From positions 1-31,924 of the forward strand of contig JAEXBA010000021.1 of the NCBI GenBank assembly GCA_023457935.1: a stretch of 31,924 nt of DNA, in the 5' to 3' direction. The notes under the pieces are model-generated. The model did not search any database. It had not been told where the DNA came from and saw only the letters and a program-made list of their open reading frames with translations. Below, piece by piece: positions 8,407 to 15,936 of the stretch. The DNA comes from Bacteroidota bacterium (GTDB lineage Bacteria > Bacteroidota > Bacteroidia > Flavobacteriales > Weeksellaceae). Numbering within the stretch: position 1 is the first letter of the stretch; each line of letters opens with the position of its first letter. Position numbers and translations under genes: made by a program.

Positions 8407-9029
8407 TGAAAAAAGCTTATTTACTGATAATCTGTACGTTATTTTCGGTTTTCTCCTATTCGCAGACGAGAATGACCAATGCTGAAATCCGCGATTTTGT
8501 GTATAAAGTGACGTATGAAAGTGCACAGTTTAAAACCCTTCAGAACGATTTTGTACAGACCAAGAAAATGGATTTCCTGAACAAGGACATCGTAACTTCC
8601 GGAAAAATGGCTTTTCAGACGCCGAACTTACTGAGTTGGAGTTACACCAAACCTTATCAGTACAGCATTGTTTTCAGAAACAATAAAATCTACATCAACG
8701 ATCAGGGAAAAAAATCTTCTGTTGACGCAAAAAGCAAAATGTTTGAAAAAATCAACAAACTGATTGTCGGCAGCGCAAGCGGTAATCTTTTTACCGATCC
8801 GGAATTCAATGTTTCCTACTTCAAAACCAATTCACACAATATCGCAAGGTTTGTCCCGAAATCTTCGCAGCTGCTGAAATACATCAAACAGGTGGAAATT
8901 CAGTTTCCGGACGGAAAAACAACCGCTTCGAAAGTGATTATGCTGGAAGCTTCCGGCGACACGACGACCATCGATTTTAAAAACACCAAGGTAAATGCGG
9001 CGGTTCCTGCTTCTGTTTTCAGCATTTAG
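8406..9029 (+). CDS. LolA-like outer membrane lipoprotein carrier protein
   Basis: A 207-residue periplasmic protein. It has a signal peptide (MKKAYLLIICTLFSVFSYSQ, cleavage after SYS or SQ) and the LolA hallmark region near residues 35-60, with the FVQTKK(M) segment and then GKMAFQTPNLLSWSYTKPYQY (the 'F..P..L.W.Y..P' motif). LolA folds carry hydrophobic acyl-chain cargo through the periplasm. Dedicated LolA homologues are a regular part of aryl-polyene clusters, where they are thought to ferry the aryl-polyene lipid. Its ATG overlaps the preceding stop (TAATG), and the following lipoprotein gene starts inside its last 35 bases. Confidence 0.9.
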   Translation: MKKAYLLIICTLFSVFSYSQTRMTNAEIRDFVYKVTYESAQFKTLQNDFVQTKKMDFLNKDIVTSGKMAFQTPNLLSWSYTKPYQYSIVFRNNKIYINDQGKKSSVDAKSKMFEKINKLIVGSASGNLFTDPEFNVSYFKTNSHNIARFVPKSSQLLKYIKQVEIQFPDGKTTASKVIMLEASGDTTTIDFKNTKVNAAVPASVFSI

Positions 9030-9621
9030 TTTTGTTTTTCTGCTGAATTCCTGCAAAACTTTTCAACCTGAAGGCATTGAAAAAGCTCCCGAATTTTCGG
9101 AGGTAAAAAACCTATACTTTTCTTCCAACGAAACCGACTATATCTATAAAGGACAGATTGAAATCTATGGAAACAATATCAGCGGACTGCTTATTATCAA
9201 AAAAATCAGCGATGACGCTCACCGCGTTGTAATGACTACTGATTTTGGCAATAAACTTCTGGATTTTGAGATTTCTGAAGAAACTTTTAAAGTCAATTAT
9301 ATTACTCCGGATATGGACCGCGAAACCGTAAAGAGATTCCTTGAAAAAGACTTCATAATGCTGCTTCGTGAAGATTACACTGTACAAACACAGCTGCTTA
9401 ATTCCACTTCGGATATCTATAAATCCGTTAGCGGAAAAGATGCTTTTTATCTTTATTTTGACCGGAATTCAAAACTTCTGACGAAAATCATTCACACCGA
9501 AAACAACAAAGAAAAAATAAATTTCAGTTTTGATAGCAAAACTGCTATCTTCGCAGACGCAATTGAGCTGCTCCACAGAGATATCAAACTGAAAATCAGC
9601 TTATATGCAATAAAAGATTAA
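8995..9621 (+). CDS. LolB-like outer membrane lipoprotein (family not recognised)
   Basis: A 208-residue lipoprotein. The signal peptide MRRFLLLFSAFSFVFLLNSC ends in a lipobox with Cys20. The mature part has alternating beta strands and basic/aromatic residues (for instance YKGQIEIYGNNISGLLIIKK near 52-71), which fits an incomplete barrel of the LolA/LolB type. The proteobacterial aryl-polyene clusters pair LolA with a DUF3261 lipoprotein that has this role; I suggest the same pairing here but cannot show sequence homology to LolB. The start at 8995 lies in the end of the LolA gene, and no other start gives a signal peptide, so the overlap of 35 bases is probably real. Confidence 0.72.
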   Translation: MRRFLLLFSAFSFVFLLNSCKTFQPEGIEKAPEFSEVKNLYFSSNETDYIYKGQIEIYGNNISGLLIIKKISDDAHRVVMTTDFGNKLLDFEISEETFKVNYITPDMDRETVKRFLEKDFIMLLREDYTVQTQLLNSTSDIYKSVSGKDAFYLYFDRNSKLLTKIIHTENNKEKINFSFDSKTAIFADAIELLHRDIKLKISLYAIKD

Positions 9622-9632
9622 AAACAAACGAA

Positions 9633-10241
9633 ATGAAAAAATTACTTTTCTTAACGATGGTGCTTGCAGGAACTTTTGCAATAGCACAGGTAACTTTCAA
9701 TCCGGGAATAAGAGCAGGTGTAAACTTTGCAAGATTTACCGAAGGCGGAAGCAACGGCGGATGGTATTACAACGATCCTTATTACAACAATACTAATGAA
9801 GATGCAGATATGTCTGCAAAAGTTGATTTCTATGTTGGATTCCAGGGAAATATCAGGTTTGCCAAGATGTATGCCCTTCAGCCGGAAATCAATTATTCCA
9901 GACAGGGAACAAAAGTGACGTACACCAATTCCACAGGAAACAGACAGACAGATGACATTACCGTTTCCTATATCGGTTTTCATTTGGTAAACAAATTCTA
10001 CATGGATAAATTCAACATCCATATCGGACCGACGCTGGAATTCCAGGTTGAAGAGAAAAACTTCAATTCTGATTCTGAAGCTGATCTGGGCGCACTGTTA
10101 GGTGTAGGATACGACATCACTCCAAATTTCGGTGTGGAGGCAAGAATCAAAAAAGGATTTGTCCCGGTTGCATACAGCAATGACAACCATTCTAACGTAA
10201 CCGTACAGACCGGTATTTATTACACCTTTCCAGGAAAATAA
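9633..10241 (+). CDS. outer membrane beta-barrel protein (PorT-like)
   Basis: A 202-residue protein with a clear signal peptide (MKKLLFLTMVLAGTFAIAQ). The mature part reads as alternating amphipathic strands starting with FNPGIRAGVNFARF and ending with aromatic TGIYYTFPGK, typical of an eight-stranded barrel with a C-terminal aromatic strand. The loop SNGGWYYNDPYYNNTNED near 40-60 is acidic and aromatic and would face the surface. It could be the outer-membrane site that accepts or stabilises the pigment, but small barrels of this kind are frequent in Bacteroidetes and have no fixed function. The stop overlaps the start of the dehydratase by one base (TAATG). Confidence 0.78.
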   Translation: MKKLLFLTMVLAGTFAIAQVTFNPGIRAGVNFARFTEGGSNGGWYYNDPYYNNTNEDADMSAKVDFYVGFQGNIRFAKMYALQPEINYSRQGTKVTYTNSTGNRQTDDITVSYIGFHLVNKFYMDKFNIHIGPTLEFQVEEKNFNSDSEADLGALLGVGYDITPNFGVEARIKKGFVPVAYSNDNHSNVTVQTGIYYTFPGK

Positions 10242-10609
10242 TGAGCATTCTGAAAAACTTTTACAGCGTAGAGAACATTGAACAGCAGGACAGTGTTTAT
10301 TCGGCATACATTACCCTTAACCCGCGACATGAGATTTTCGGCGGACATTTCCCCGGAAATCCCGTGACGCCGGGAGTTTGTATGATGCAGATTGTAAAAG
10401 AACTTACAGAAAAAATAACGGATAAAAAGCTTACACTTACCTCAGCTTCCAATGTGAAATTCATGGCTATCATCAATCCCGAAGAAACGCCCGAACTTAC
10501 ACTGGAGCTGAATATTACAGAGGAAGCAGATGCAGTAAAGGTGAAAAACTCCACTTTTTTTGGCGAGACTATTGCATTAAAGATGTCTGTAAACTACAAA
10601 ACATCTTAA
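10241..10609 (+). CDS. 3-hydroxyacyl-ACP dehydratase (FabZ/FabA-like hot-dog)
   Basis: A 122-residue hot-dog protein with the dehydratase motif GGHFPGNPVTPGV (residues 34-46), including the catalytic His36. In FabZ the second catalytic residue is Glu and in FabA it is Asp, located in the helix after this motif (VLxxE/D). Here the sequence is GVCMMQIVKE, so the aligned position is Gln50. The enzyme would dehydrate the 3-hydroxyacyl intermediate of each elongation cycle to give the conjugated double bonds. Only this one dehydratase is seen in the window, so it must act on all steps unless a second gene lies to the left. It sits between two envelope-protein genes but is in the same operon. Confidence 0.87.
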   Translation: MSILKNFYSVENIEQQDSVYSAYITLNPRHEIFGGHFPGNPVTPGVCMMQIVKELTEKITDKKLTLTSASNVKFMAIINPEETPELTLELNITEEADAVKVKNSTFFGETIALKMSVNYKTS

Positions 10610-10611
10610 TA

Positions 10612-11091
10612 ATGAAGCTTTTATTTGCACTGATAACCTCTTTTGTATTCTTTTTTCAAAGCAGCGATATTGATACGGTTCGTACCAAATACATCACCGC
10701 CCATCAGTCAAAACAGAATGCTGACAGTTTTGTAAGACTGACGCAGAATTCCGGATCTTCAGCCACAATGGACGGCTATAAAGCGGCTGGAAAAATAATA
10801 CAGGGAAAATTTGCGGCGGGTGAAGGAAGGAAGAAAATAATCACTTCCGGCATTAAATCGCTCGAAAGCACGTTAAAAAGCAATTCGGATAACGTGGAAC
10901 TGCGTGTAATCCGGATGAGTGTGCAGGAAAATCTGCCGAAATTCATCAAATACAACACACAGATTACATCGGACAAGAATCATATCCTTAAAAACTATTC
11001 AAACCAAAACAGCAGTCTGAAGTCTTACATCAGGAAATTCGCTGCACAAAGCCGTAATTTTACTGCTGCAGACCGAGCACTGCTGAAATAA
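10612..11091 (+). CDS. secreted protein of unknown function
   Basis: A 159-residue protein with an N-terminal signal sequence (MKLLFALITSFVFFFQSS). The mature part is helical, polar and rich in Lys and Ser, with the repeated-looking stretch KAAGKIIQGKFAAGEGRKKIITSG cut short here near residues 52-75. I see no metal-binding or catalytic motif. The helical pattern around LESTLKSNSDNVELRVIRMSVQENLPKFI could be a TPR-like or helical-repeat segment. Its gene starts two bases after the dehydratase stop and ends eight bases before the glycosyltransferase, so it belongs to the cluster. A role in periplasmic transport or assembly of the pigment is only a guess from position. Confidence 0.7.
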   Translation: MKLLFALITSFVFFFQSSDIDTVRTKYITAHQSKQNADSFVRLTQNSGSSATMDGYKAAGKIIQGKFAAGEGRKKIITSGIKSLESTLKSNSDNVELRVIRMSVQENLPKFIKYNTQITSDKNHILKNYSNQNSSLKSYIRKFAAQSRNFTAADRALLK

Positions 11092-11099
11092 ACTGAACC

Positions 11100-12293
11100 A
11101 TGACCGTTACGGAAACACAGACCGCCATCCAAAAACTTGGCATCTGCGTCATCATCCCGACATACAACAATCATAAAACGCTGAAGAGAGTTCTTGACGG
11201 CGTTTTGGTTTTTACAGACCGGATTATTGTCGTAAACGACGGTTCCACTGATACCACTTCAGAAATTCTGCAGAGTTACAGCCATTTAACCGTAATTCAT
11301 CTACCTGAAAATGCGGGAAAAGGCAATGCGCTGAAAATCGGTTTTGAAAAAGCAAAAGAACTCGGTTTCCGCCACGCCATTACTATTGATTCGGACGGTC
11401 AGCATTATCCCGATGACATTCCCGTTTTTGTAAAAGCACTCGATGAAAACAACGGCGACGTTCTGCTGATTGGAAACCGCAACATGTCGCAGGAAGGTAT
11501 TCCGAAGAAAAGCAGTTTTGGAAACAGAATTTCAAGTTTCTGGTTTTGGTTTGAAACCGGAATTAAGCTTGAAGATACACAGTCCGGCTACCGGTTGTAT
11601 CCGCTTAACAGAATTCCCGAGAAATACTACACTCCAAAATTCGAGTTTGAGATTGAAATTATTGTGCGTACAGCATGGAGCGGCGTTCCCGTGAAAAACA
11701 TCCCCGTAAAAGTACTGTACGATCCTGAAGAAAGAGTGTCGCACTTCCGTCCTTTCAAGGATTTTACAAGGATAAGTATCCTGAATACCGTTTTGGTGTT
11801 CATCACGCTCACTTATATTTTTCCGCGGAATCTGATCCGGAATTTCAAAAAAAAAAGCTTTAAGGAATTTATAAAACAGGATATTCTTGAAAGCAAGGGC
11901 AGCAACAAAACCAAAGCACTTTCAATTGCGCTCGGAACTTTTGTAGGACTTTCGCCGTTCTGGGGCTTTCATACTGTAATAACGATTTCGCTGGCGGTTT
12001 TTTTCAAGCTGAACAAAGTACTGGCTTTTCTGTTTTCAAACATCAGTATTCCACCGTTTATTCCGTTTATTATTGCCATTTCTCTCTTTATTGGTGCACC
12101 GTTCGTGAACGGACAGACCGATTTTTTTAATCAGGAACTGAATTTCGAGCTTGTGAAAAATCATCTGCTGCAGTATGTGATTGGCAGTTTAGTTTTGGCT
12201 ACGGTCGTTTCGCTGTTTTTCGGTTTTGGTTTTTACTTTTTCCTGGAAAAGATTGACCGCAAAAGGTCGCAGATTGTGGATTCTGCTCCATAA
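11100..12293 (+). CDS. glycosyltransferase family 2 fused to DUF2062 membrane domain
   Basis: A 397-residue two-domain protein. Residues 14-230 are a GT2 (DPM1/WcaA-like) fold: VIIPTYNN (18-25), VVNDGSTD (44-51) and a metal/nucleotide motif DSDGQH (97-102). Residues 270-390 are a DUF2062 membrane domain, beginning near KTKALSIALGTFVGLSPFWG and containing three or four hydrophobic helices. GT2-DUF2062 fusions of this kind occur in aryl-polyene clusters of proteobacteria as well. The acceptor is unknown; dolichol-phosphate-mannose-like transfer to a lipid carrier or glycosylation of the product are both possible. It is the last gene of the left block and is followed directly by a strong hairpin. 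Confidence 0.9.
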   Translation: MTVTETQTAIQKLGICVIIPTYNNHKTLKRVLDGVLVFTDRIIVVNDGSTDTTSEILQSYSHLTVIHLPENAGKGNALKIGFEKAKELGFRHAITIDSDGQHYPDDIPVFVKALDENNGDVLLIGNRNMSQEGIPKKSSFGNRISSFWFWFETGIKLEDTQSGYRLYPLNRIPEKYYTPKFEFEIEIIVRTAWSGVPVKNIPVKVLYDPEERVSHFRPFKDFTRISILNTVLVFITLTYIFPRNLIRNFKKKSFKEFIKQDILESKGSNKTKALSIALGTFVGLSPFWGFHTVITISLAVFFKLNKVLAFLFSNISIPPFIPFIIAISLFIGAPFVNGQTDFFNQELNFELVKNHLLQYVIGSLVLATVVSLFFGFGFYFFLEKIDRKRSQIVDSAP

Positions 12294-12295
12294 AA

Positions 12296-12317
12296 AAATC
12301 CGGCAAAAACCGGATTT
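12296..12317. terminator. bidirectional Rho-independent terminator
   Basis: Perfect 8-bp stem (AAATCCGG at 12296-12303, CCGGATTT at 12310-12317) around a 6-nt loop. An A-run precedes it and TTTAATTAAAC follows, so it can work in both directions. It lies between two convergent genes, the GT2-DUF2062 fusion and the halogenase-like gene, and should end both transcripts. Confidence 0.8.
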
Positions 12318-12337
12318 AATTAAACTATACTTTCAGA

Positions 12338-13561
12338 TTAAATCATTGCAGCAAGATTTTTAACGGCTGTACTGTGTTGGCGAACCCAAGGGTTTTCCTT
12401 GTTCCAGACATAACCTGCCAGAACTGCGCAGATTTTTCTTTTAATTTCTGGATTTTCCGGCCTATGAAAAAACAGTTTCTGCAGATTTCCGGTGTACCAT
12501 TCCTTCACATAAGTAGAAAATACATTCACGCCGTAAAGGATATATTCTGCATATTCTTTTTCCCAGTCAACAGTGTCCCCTTTCAGTTGCTTCATGGCCA
12601 GTTTTGCGGCAAGCATTCCCGATTCGGTAGCGAAAGCCATTCCTGAAGAAAAAACAGGATCCAAAAATTCGGCAGCATTTCCTGTGAGTGCATAACCGTC
12701 TCCGTACAGCTGCTTAACGGCACAGGAATAATTGGTTAAACGTCTTGGTTCAAACAAAAATTCAAGATCCTGATATCGGTCGCGGTAATAATCGGATCTT
12801 CGGATGGCTTCTTTTAAAGCTTCGGTATTGTCTCCTTTTTCTGAAAGACCATCAATATATTCCGTTGGGCCCACAATTCCGATACTTGTATTTCCGTTGG
12901 AAAACGGAATCACCCAAAGCCAAACCTGAGTTTCCAGGATATCAAATGAAATCTGAGTTCCTTCAGTGCCGGGTTCGCGGGTCGTATCTTTTACATGTGA
13001 AAAAATGGAAGAATGCGCGTCCAAAGAGGATGGCTTTTCAAGATCCAGCAAGCGCGGAAGAACTCTGCCATAACCACTGGAATCGATAATATATTTTGCA
13101 TGAATTTCTTTACTTTCTCCGTCTTTGGTGCGTACCGTTGTCACCGAATCGGAACCGTTGAACTTCACATCCACAACCTCACTCTCAAACTCAATATCAA
13201 CACCCTGTCTTACACATTCTTTAGCCAGAACATCGTCAAAATCCGCTCTCGGAACCTGCCATGTCCAGTCCCAGCCTTCCCCGAACTTATCACTGAAGTC
13301 AAAAAGGCATGCTTCTTCACCTCTTAGAAACCGTGCGCCGAGTTTTTTCTCAAAGCCCCTACTGTCCAAAGCAGGAAACAGTCCGGCCTCATCAAAATGA
13401 TCCATAACACGCGGAATCAAACTTTCACCAATAACAAATCTTGGAAATCTGGATTTCTCAACAACTTTAACGCTCATATTGTTTTTATTGAGGAAAGCCG
13501 AAGAAACGCATCCTGAAGGACCGGCTCCAATGACCAGAATGTCAACAAATTCTTTCTTCAT
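12338..13561 (-). CDS. flavin-dependent halogenase-like oxidoreductase
   Basis: A 407-residue FAD enzyme (start ATG at 13561; an upstream in-frame extension to 13603 is less likely because the Rossmann strand then starts late). The FAD-binding motif is GAGPSG (12-17), followed by GESLIPR (45-51), typical of the tryptophan-halogenase superfamily. Two motifs used to recognise flavin-dependent halogenases are present: WxWxIP as WLWVIP (214-219) and FxxPxxSxG as FLDPVFSSG (299-307). Lys73 in GFEKKLGA fits the position of the catalytic lysine. Chlorinated flexirubins have been described from flavobacteria, so the ring of the aryl polyene or of the resorcinol is a plausible substrate; hydroxylation remains an alternative. 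It is the only minus-strand gene between the two plus-strand blocks. A flavin reductase is not seen here. Confidence 0.78.
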   Translation of the reverse strand: MKKEFVDILVIGAGPSGCVSSAFLNKNNMSVKVVEKSRFPRFVIGESLIPRVMDHFDEAGLFPALDSRGFEKKLGARFLRGEEACLFDFSDKFGEGWDWTWQVPRADFDDVLAKECVRQGVDIEFESEVVDVKFNGSDSVTTVRTKDGESKEIHAKYIIDSSGYGRVLPRLLDLEKPSSLDAHSSIFSHVKDTTREPGTEGTQISFDILETQVWLWVIPFSNGNTSIGIVGPTEYIDGLSEKGDNTEALKEAIRRSDYYRDRYQDLEFLFEPRRLTNYSCAVKQLYGDGYALTGNAAEFLDPVFSSGMAFATESGMLAAKLAMKQLKGDTVDWEKEYAEYILYGVNVFSTYVKEWYTGNLQKLFFHRPENPEIKRKICAVLAGYVWNKENPWVRQHSTAVKNLAAMI

Positions 13562-13579
13562 AATTAGTGTAATATTTAA

Positions 13580-13587
13580 TATCTTTG
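13580..13587 (+). promoter_or_regulatory. -7 element for the ammonia-lyase operon
   Basis: TATCTTTG matches the flavobacterial -7 consensus TAnnTTTG. A TTC about 20 bases upstream (13557-13559) is a one-mismatch -33 element. Transcription would begin near 13594, giving a leader of about 60 bases with an AAGGAAA ribosome site before the ATG at 13653. The -33 region overlaps the first codons of the divergent halogenase-like gene, so the two could affect each other's transcription. Confidence 0.55.
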
Positions 13588-13652
13588 CTGCTAAATTAAC
13601 CACAAAAAATGGAATAAACCTCCGTTTTTTGTTTTTTTATAAGGAAATATTA

Positions 13653-15176
13653 ATGAGATTAAGCAGCCATCTGAAACTTACAGATTTTCAGAAAGTTATC
13701 TTTCATAATGAGAAAGTTGAACTGGACGGATCCCTGCTGAAACGGGTTGAAGAAAGTTTCGAATTCCTGAAAGAATTTTCAGAGAAAAAAATTATTTACG
13801 GCGTTAATACAGGTTTTGGGCCAATGGCGCAGTACCGTATAAAAGAAGAGGACAAACATCAGCTTCAGTACAACCTGATCAGAAGCCACTCTTCAGGCGT
13901 AGGTACTCCATTGAAACCTGAAGCTGCGAAGGCAGCAATGCTGGCGAGACTCAATACACTGGCTCAGGGAAAATCTGCTGTGCACGTTTCTGTTGTTGAG
14001 CTTTTAACCGAACTTATTAACCGTGATATTACACCACTGATTTTTGAACACGGCGGTGTGGGAGCAAGCGGTGACTTAGTACAGCTGGCTCATTTGGCAC
14101 TTGTGCTGATTGGTGAAGGTGAAGTTTTCGTAAACGGTGAAAGGAAAACAGCAAAAGAGGTTTTTGAAAAAGAAGGTCTGAAACCGATTGACATTCACAT
14201 CCGCGAAGGCATTGGGCTGATGAACGGAACTTCTGTAATGTCGGGAATCGGCGCCATCAATGCGTACAATACAAGAAAACTTGTTGAAATTTCGACACGG
14301 CTTACCTGCGGCATCAATGAAATTGTACAGGCCTATGACGATCATTTTTCCGCATCGCTCAACGGAACCAAAAAGCACGAAGGACAGCAGAAAATTGCTG
14401 AAAAAATGCGCAATTATCTTGCGGACAGCCAGCTGATCCGAAAGAGAGAAGATCATCTTTACAACAAGGAAACAAAAGAGGAAATCTTTAAAGATAAAGT
14501 TCAGGAATACTATTCTTTACGATGCGTTCCGCAGATTCTCGGACCGGTTCTGGATACACTTGAATTTTCAGAAAAAATTCTGGAAGACGAAATCAATTCT
14601 GCCAACGATAACCCGATTATCATTCCTGAAGAACAGCACGTTTATCACGGCGGGAATTTCCACGGAGACTACATTTCTCTGGAAATGGACAAACTGAAAC
14701 TGGTTGTAACAAGACTCACAATGCTGGCAGAAAGACAGCTGAATTATCTTCTGAATTCAAAAATCAACGAAATTCTTCCACCTTTTGTGAATCTGGGCCG
14801 GCTTGGGTTCAATTTTGGAATGCAGGGTGTTCAGTTTACGGCGGTTTCCACCACTGCGGAGAACCAAATGCTTTCCAACTCCATGTATGTGCACAGTATT
14901 CCGAACAACAATGACAATCAGGACATTGTAAGTATGGGAACGAACGCTGCAGTAATTTGTGAAAAAGTGATTAACAACGCGTACGAAGTACTTGCTATTG
15001 AGCTGATTACACTGGTGCAGGCCGTTGAATTCCTGGGATATAAAGATCAGGTTTCCACATCAACAAGGAAGCTTTACGAAGACGTAAGAAAAGAAGTTCC
15101 GCCTTTCGCTGAAGATCTGGCGATGTACCCTTACGTTGAAAAAATAAAAAACTATCTGATACAGTCAGATTTTTAA
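13653..15176 (+). CDS. tyrosine ammonia-lyase (HAL/PAL/TAL family)
   Basis: A 507-residue aromatic amino acid ammonia-lyase, the usual length for this family. The MIO cofactor triad is Ala138-Ser139-Gly140 in GGVGASGDLVQLAHLAL. Tyr49 in IIYGVNTGFGPMAQYRI is the catalytic tyrosine. From memory the chain is very like FjTAL of Flavobacterium johnsoniae over its whole length, which is a characterised tyrosine ammonia-lyase from a flexirubin cluster. It would make 4-coumarate, the starter of the aryl polyene. At the substrate-selectivity pair it has Ser78-His79 (RSHSSG), as histidase and FjTAL do, not the His-Leu of the Rhodobacter enzyme. Of the possible starts I chose 13653 because an AAGGAAA site precedes it and upstream starts would extend into the promoter. 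FabG follows 19 bases downstream. Confidence 0.92.
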   Translation: MRLSSHLKLTDFQKVIFHNEKVELDGSLLKRVEESFEFLKEFSEKKIIYGVNTGFGPMAQYRIKEEDKHQLQYNLIRSHSSGVGTPLKPEAAKAAMLARLNTLAQGKSAVHVSVVELLTELINRDITPLIFEHGGVGASGDLVQLAHLALVLIGEGEVFVNGERKTAKEVFEKEGLKPIDIHIREGIGLMNGTSVMSGIGAINAYNTRKLVEISTRLTCGINEIVQAYDDHFSASLNGTKKHEGQQKIAEKMRNYLADSQLIRKREDHLYNKETKEEIFKDKVQEYYSLRCVPQILGPVLDTLEFSEKILEDEINSANDNPIIIPEEQHVYHGGNFHGDYISLEMDKLKLVVTRLTMLAERQLNYLLNSKINEILPPFVNLGRLGFNFGMQGVQFTAVSTTAENQMLSNSMYVHSIPNNNDNQDIVSMGTNAAVICEKVINNAYEVLAIELITLVQAVEFLGYKDQVSTSTRKLYEDVRKEVPPFAEDLAMYPYVEKIKNYLIQSDF

Positions 15177-15195
15177 ACAGTACAAAAACTAACCC

Positions 15196-15927
15196 ATGAA
15201 ATGCGCAATTGTAACAGGCGGATCCAGAGGAATCGGAAAAGCCGTCTGCCTAAAACTTGCTGAAGAAAAAAAATATCATATCCTCATCAATTACGCTTCC
15301 AATGAAACAGCCGCAAAGGAAACTTTGGCCCAGGTTGAAGCGCTGGGATCTACCGGTGAAATACTGAAATTTGATGTAGGAAATGCCGAAGAAACCACTG
15401 CAGTACTGCAGAAATGGCAGGATGAAAATCCAGAGGCATTGGTAGAAGTAATTGTAAACAACGCAGGAATTACACGGGACGGACTGTTCATGTGGATGAA
15501 AAGCGAAGACTGGAACAGTGTCATCAATACCAGCCTGAACGGTTTCTTCAATGTCACGAACTTTTTCATGCAGAAAATGCTCCGCAACAAATACGGAAGA
15601 ATCATCAACATGGTTTCGGTTTCAGGCGCGAAAGGTACAGCAGGCCAAACCAATTATTCCGCTGCAAAAGCCGGACTTATCGGCGCAACGAAGGCACTGG
15701 CACAGGAAGTAGCAAAAAGAAATATTACTGTAAACGCTGTTGCTCCGGGTTTTATAAAAACCGATATGACGCAGGATTTTAATGAAGATGAACTGAAAGC
15801 CATGATTCCCGCCAACCGTTTCGGCGAAGCTGATGAAGTGGCAGACCTTGTTGCATTTTTGGCCTCAAAAAAATCTTCGTATATTACAGGTGAAGTGATC
15901 AACATAAATGGTGGAATCTACTCGTAA
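15196..15927 (+). CDS. 3-oxoacyl-ACP reductase (FabG-like SDR)
   Basis: A 243-residue short-chain dehydrogenase. The NADPH motif is TGGSRGIG (7-14), the structural motif is NNAG (88-91), and the catalytic set is Ser141, Tyr154 and Lys158 (YSAAK). The C-terminus YITGEVININGGIYS is the usual FabG ending. It reduces the 3-ketoacyl-ACP made by the ketosynthases to 3-hydroxyacyl-ACP, the substrate of the dehydratase at 10241. It is encoded between the ammonia-lyase and the third ketosynthase and shows only 9 bases to the latter, so it is part of the same operon. It is presumably a pathway-specific copy next to the housekeeping fabG elsewhere. Confidence 0.94.
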   Translation: MKCAIVTGGSRGIGKAVCLKLAEEKKYHILINYASNETAAKETLAQVEALGSTGEILKFDVGNAEETTAVLQKWQDENPEALVEVIVNNAGITRDGLFMWMKSEDWNSVINTSLNGFFNVTNFFMQKMLRNKYGRIINMVSVSGAKGTAGQTNYSAAKAGLIGATKALAQEVAKRNITVNAVAPGFIKTDMTQDFNEDELKAMIPANRFGEADEVADLVAFLASKKSSYITGEVININGGIYS

Positions 15928-15936
15928 GAATTCATA

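Noticed and set aside
12374..13400. Several plus-strand open frames opposite the halogenase-like gene
   Set aside because: They overlap fully with a well-supported flavoenzyme gene, encode Phe/Lys/Arg-rich chains without motifs, and fit antisense shadows.
13479..13652. Longer start for the ammonia-lyase (58 extra residues)
   Set aside because: The extension overlaps the divergent gene and the promoter, has no family similarity, and the ATG at 13653 has a better ribosome site.
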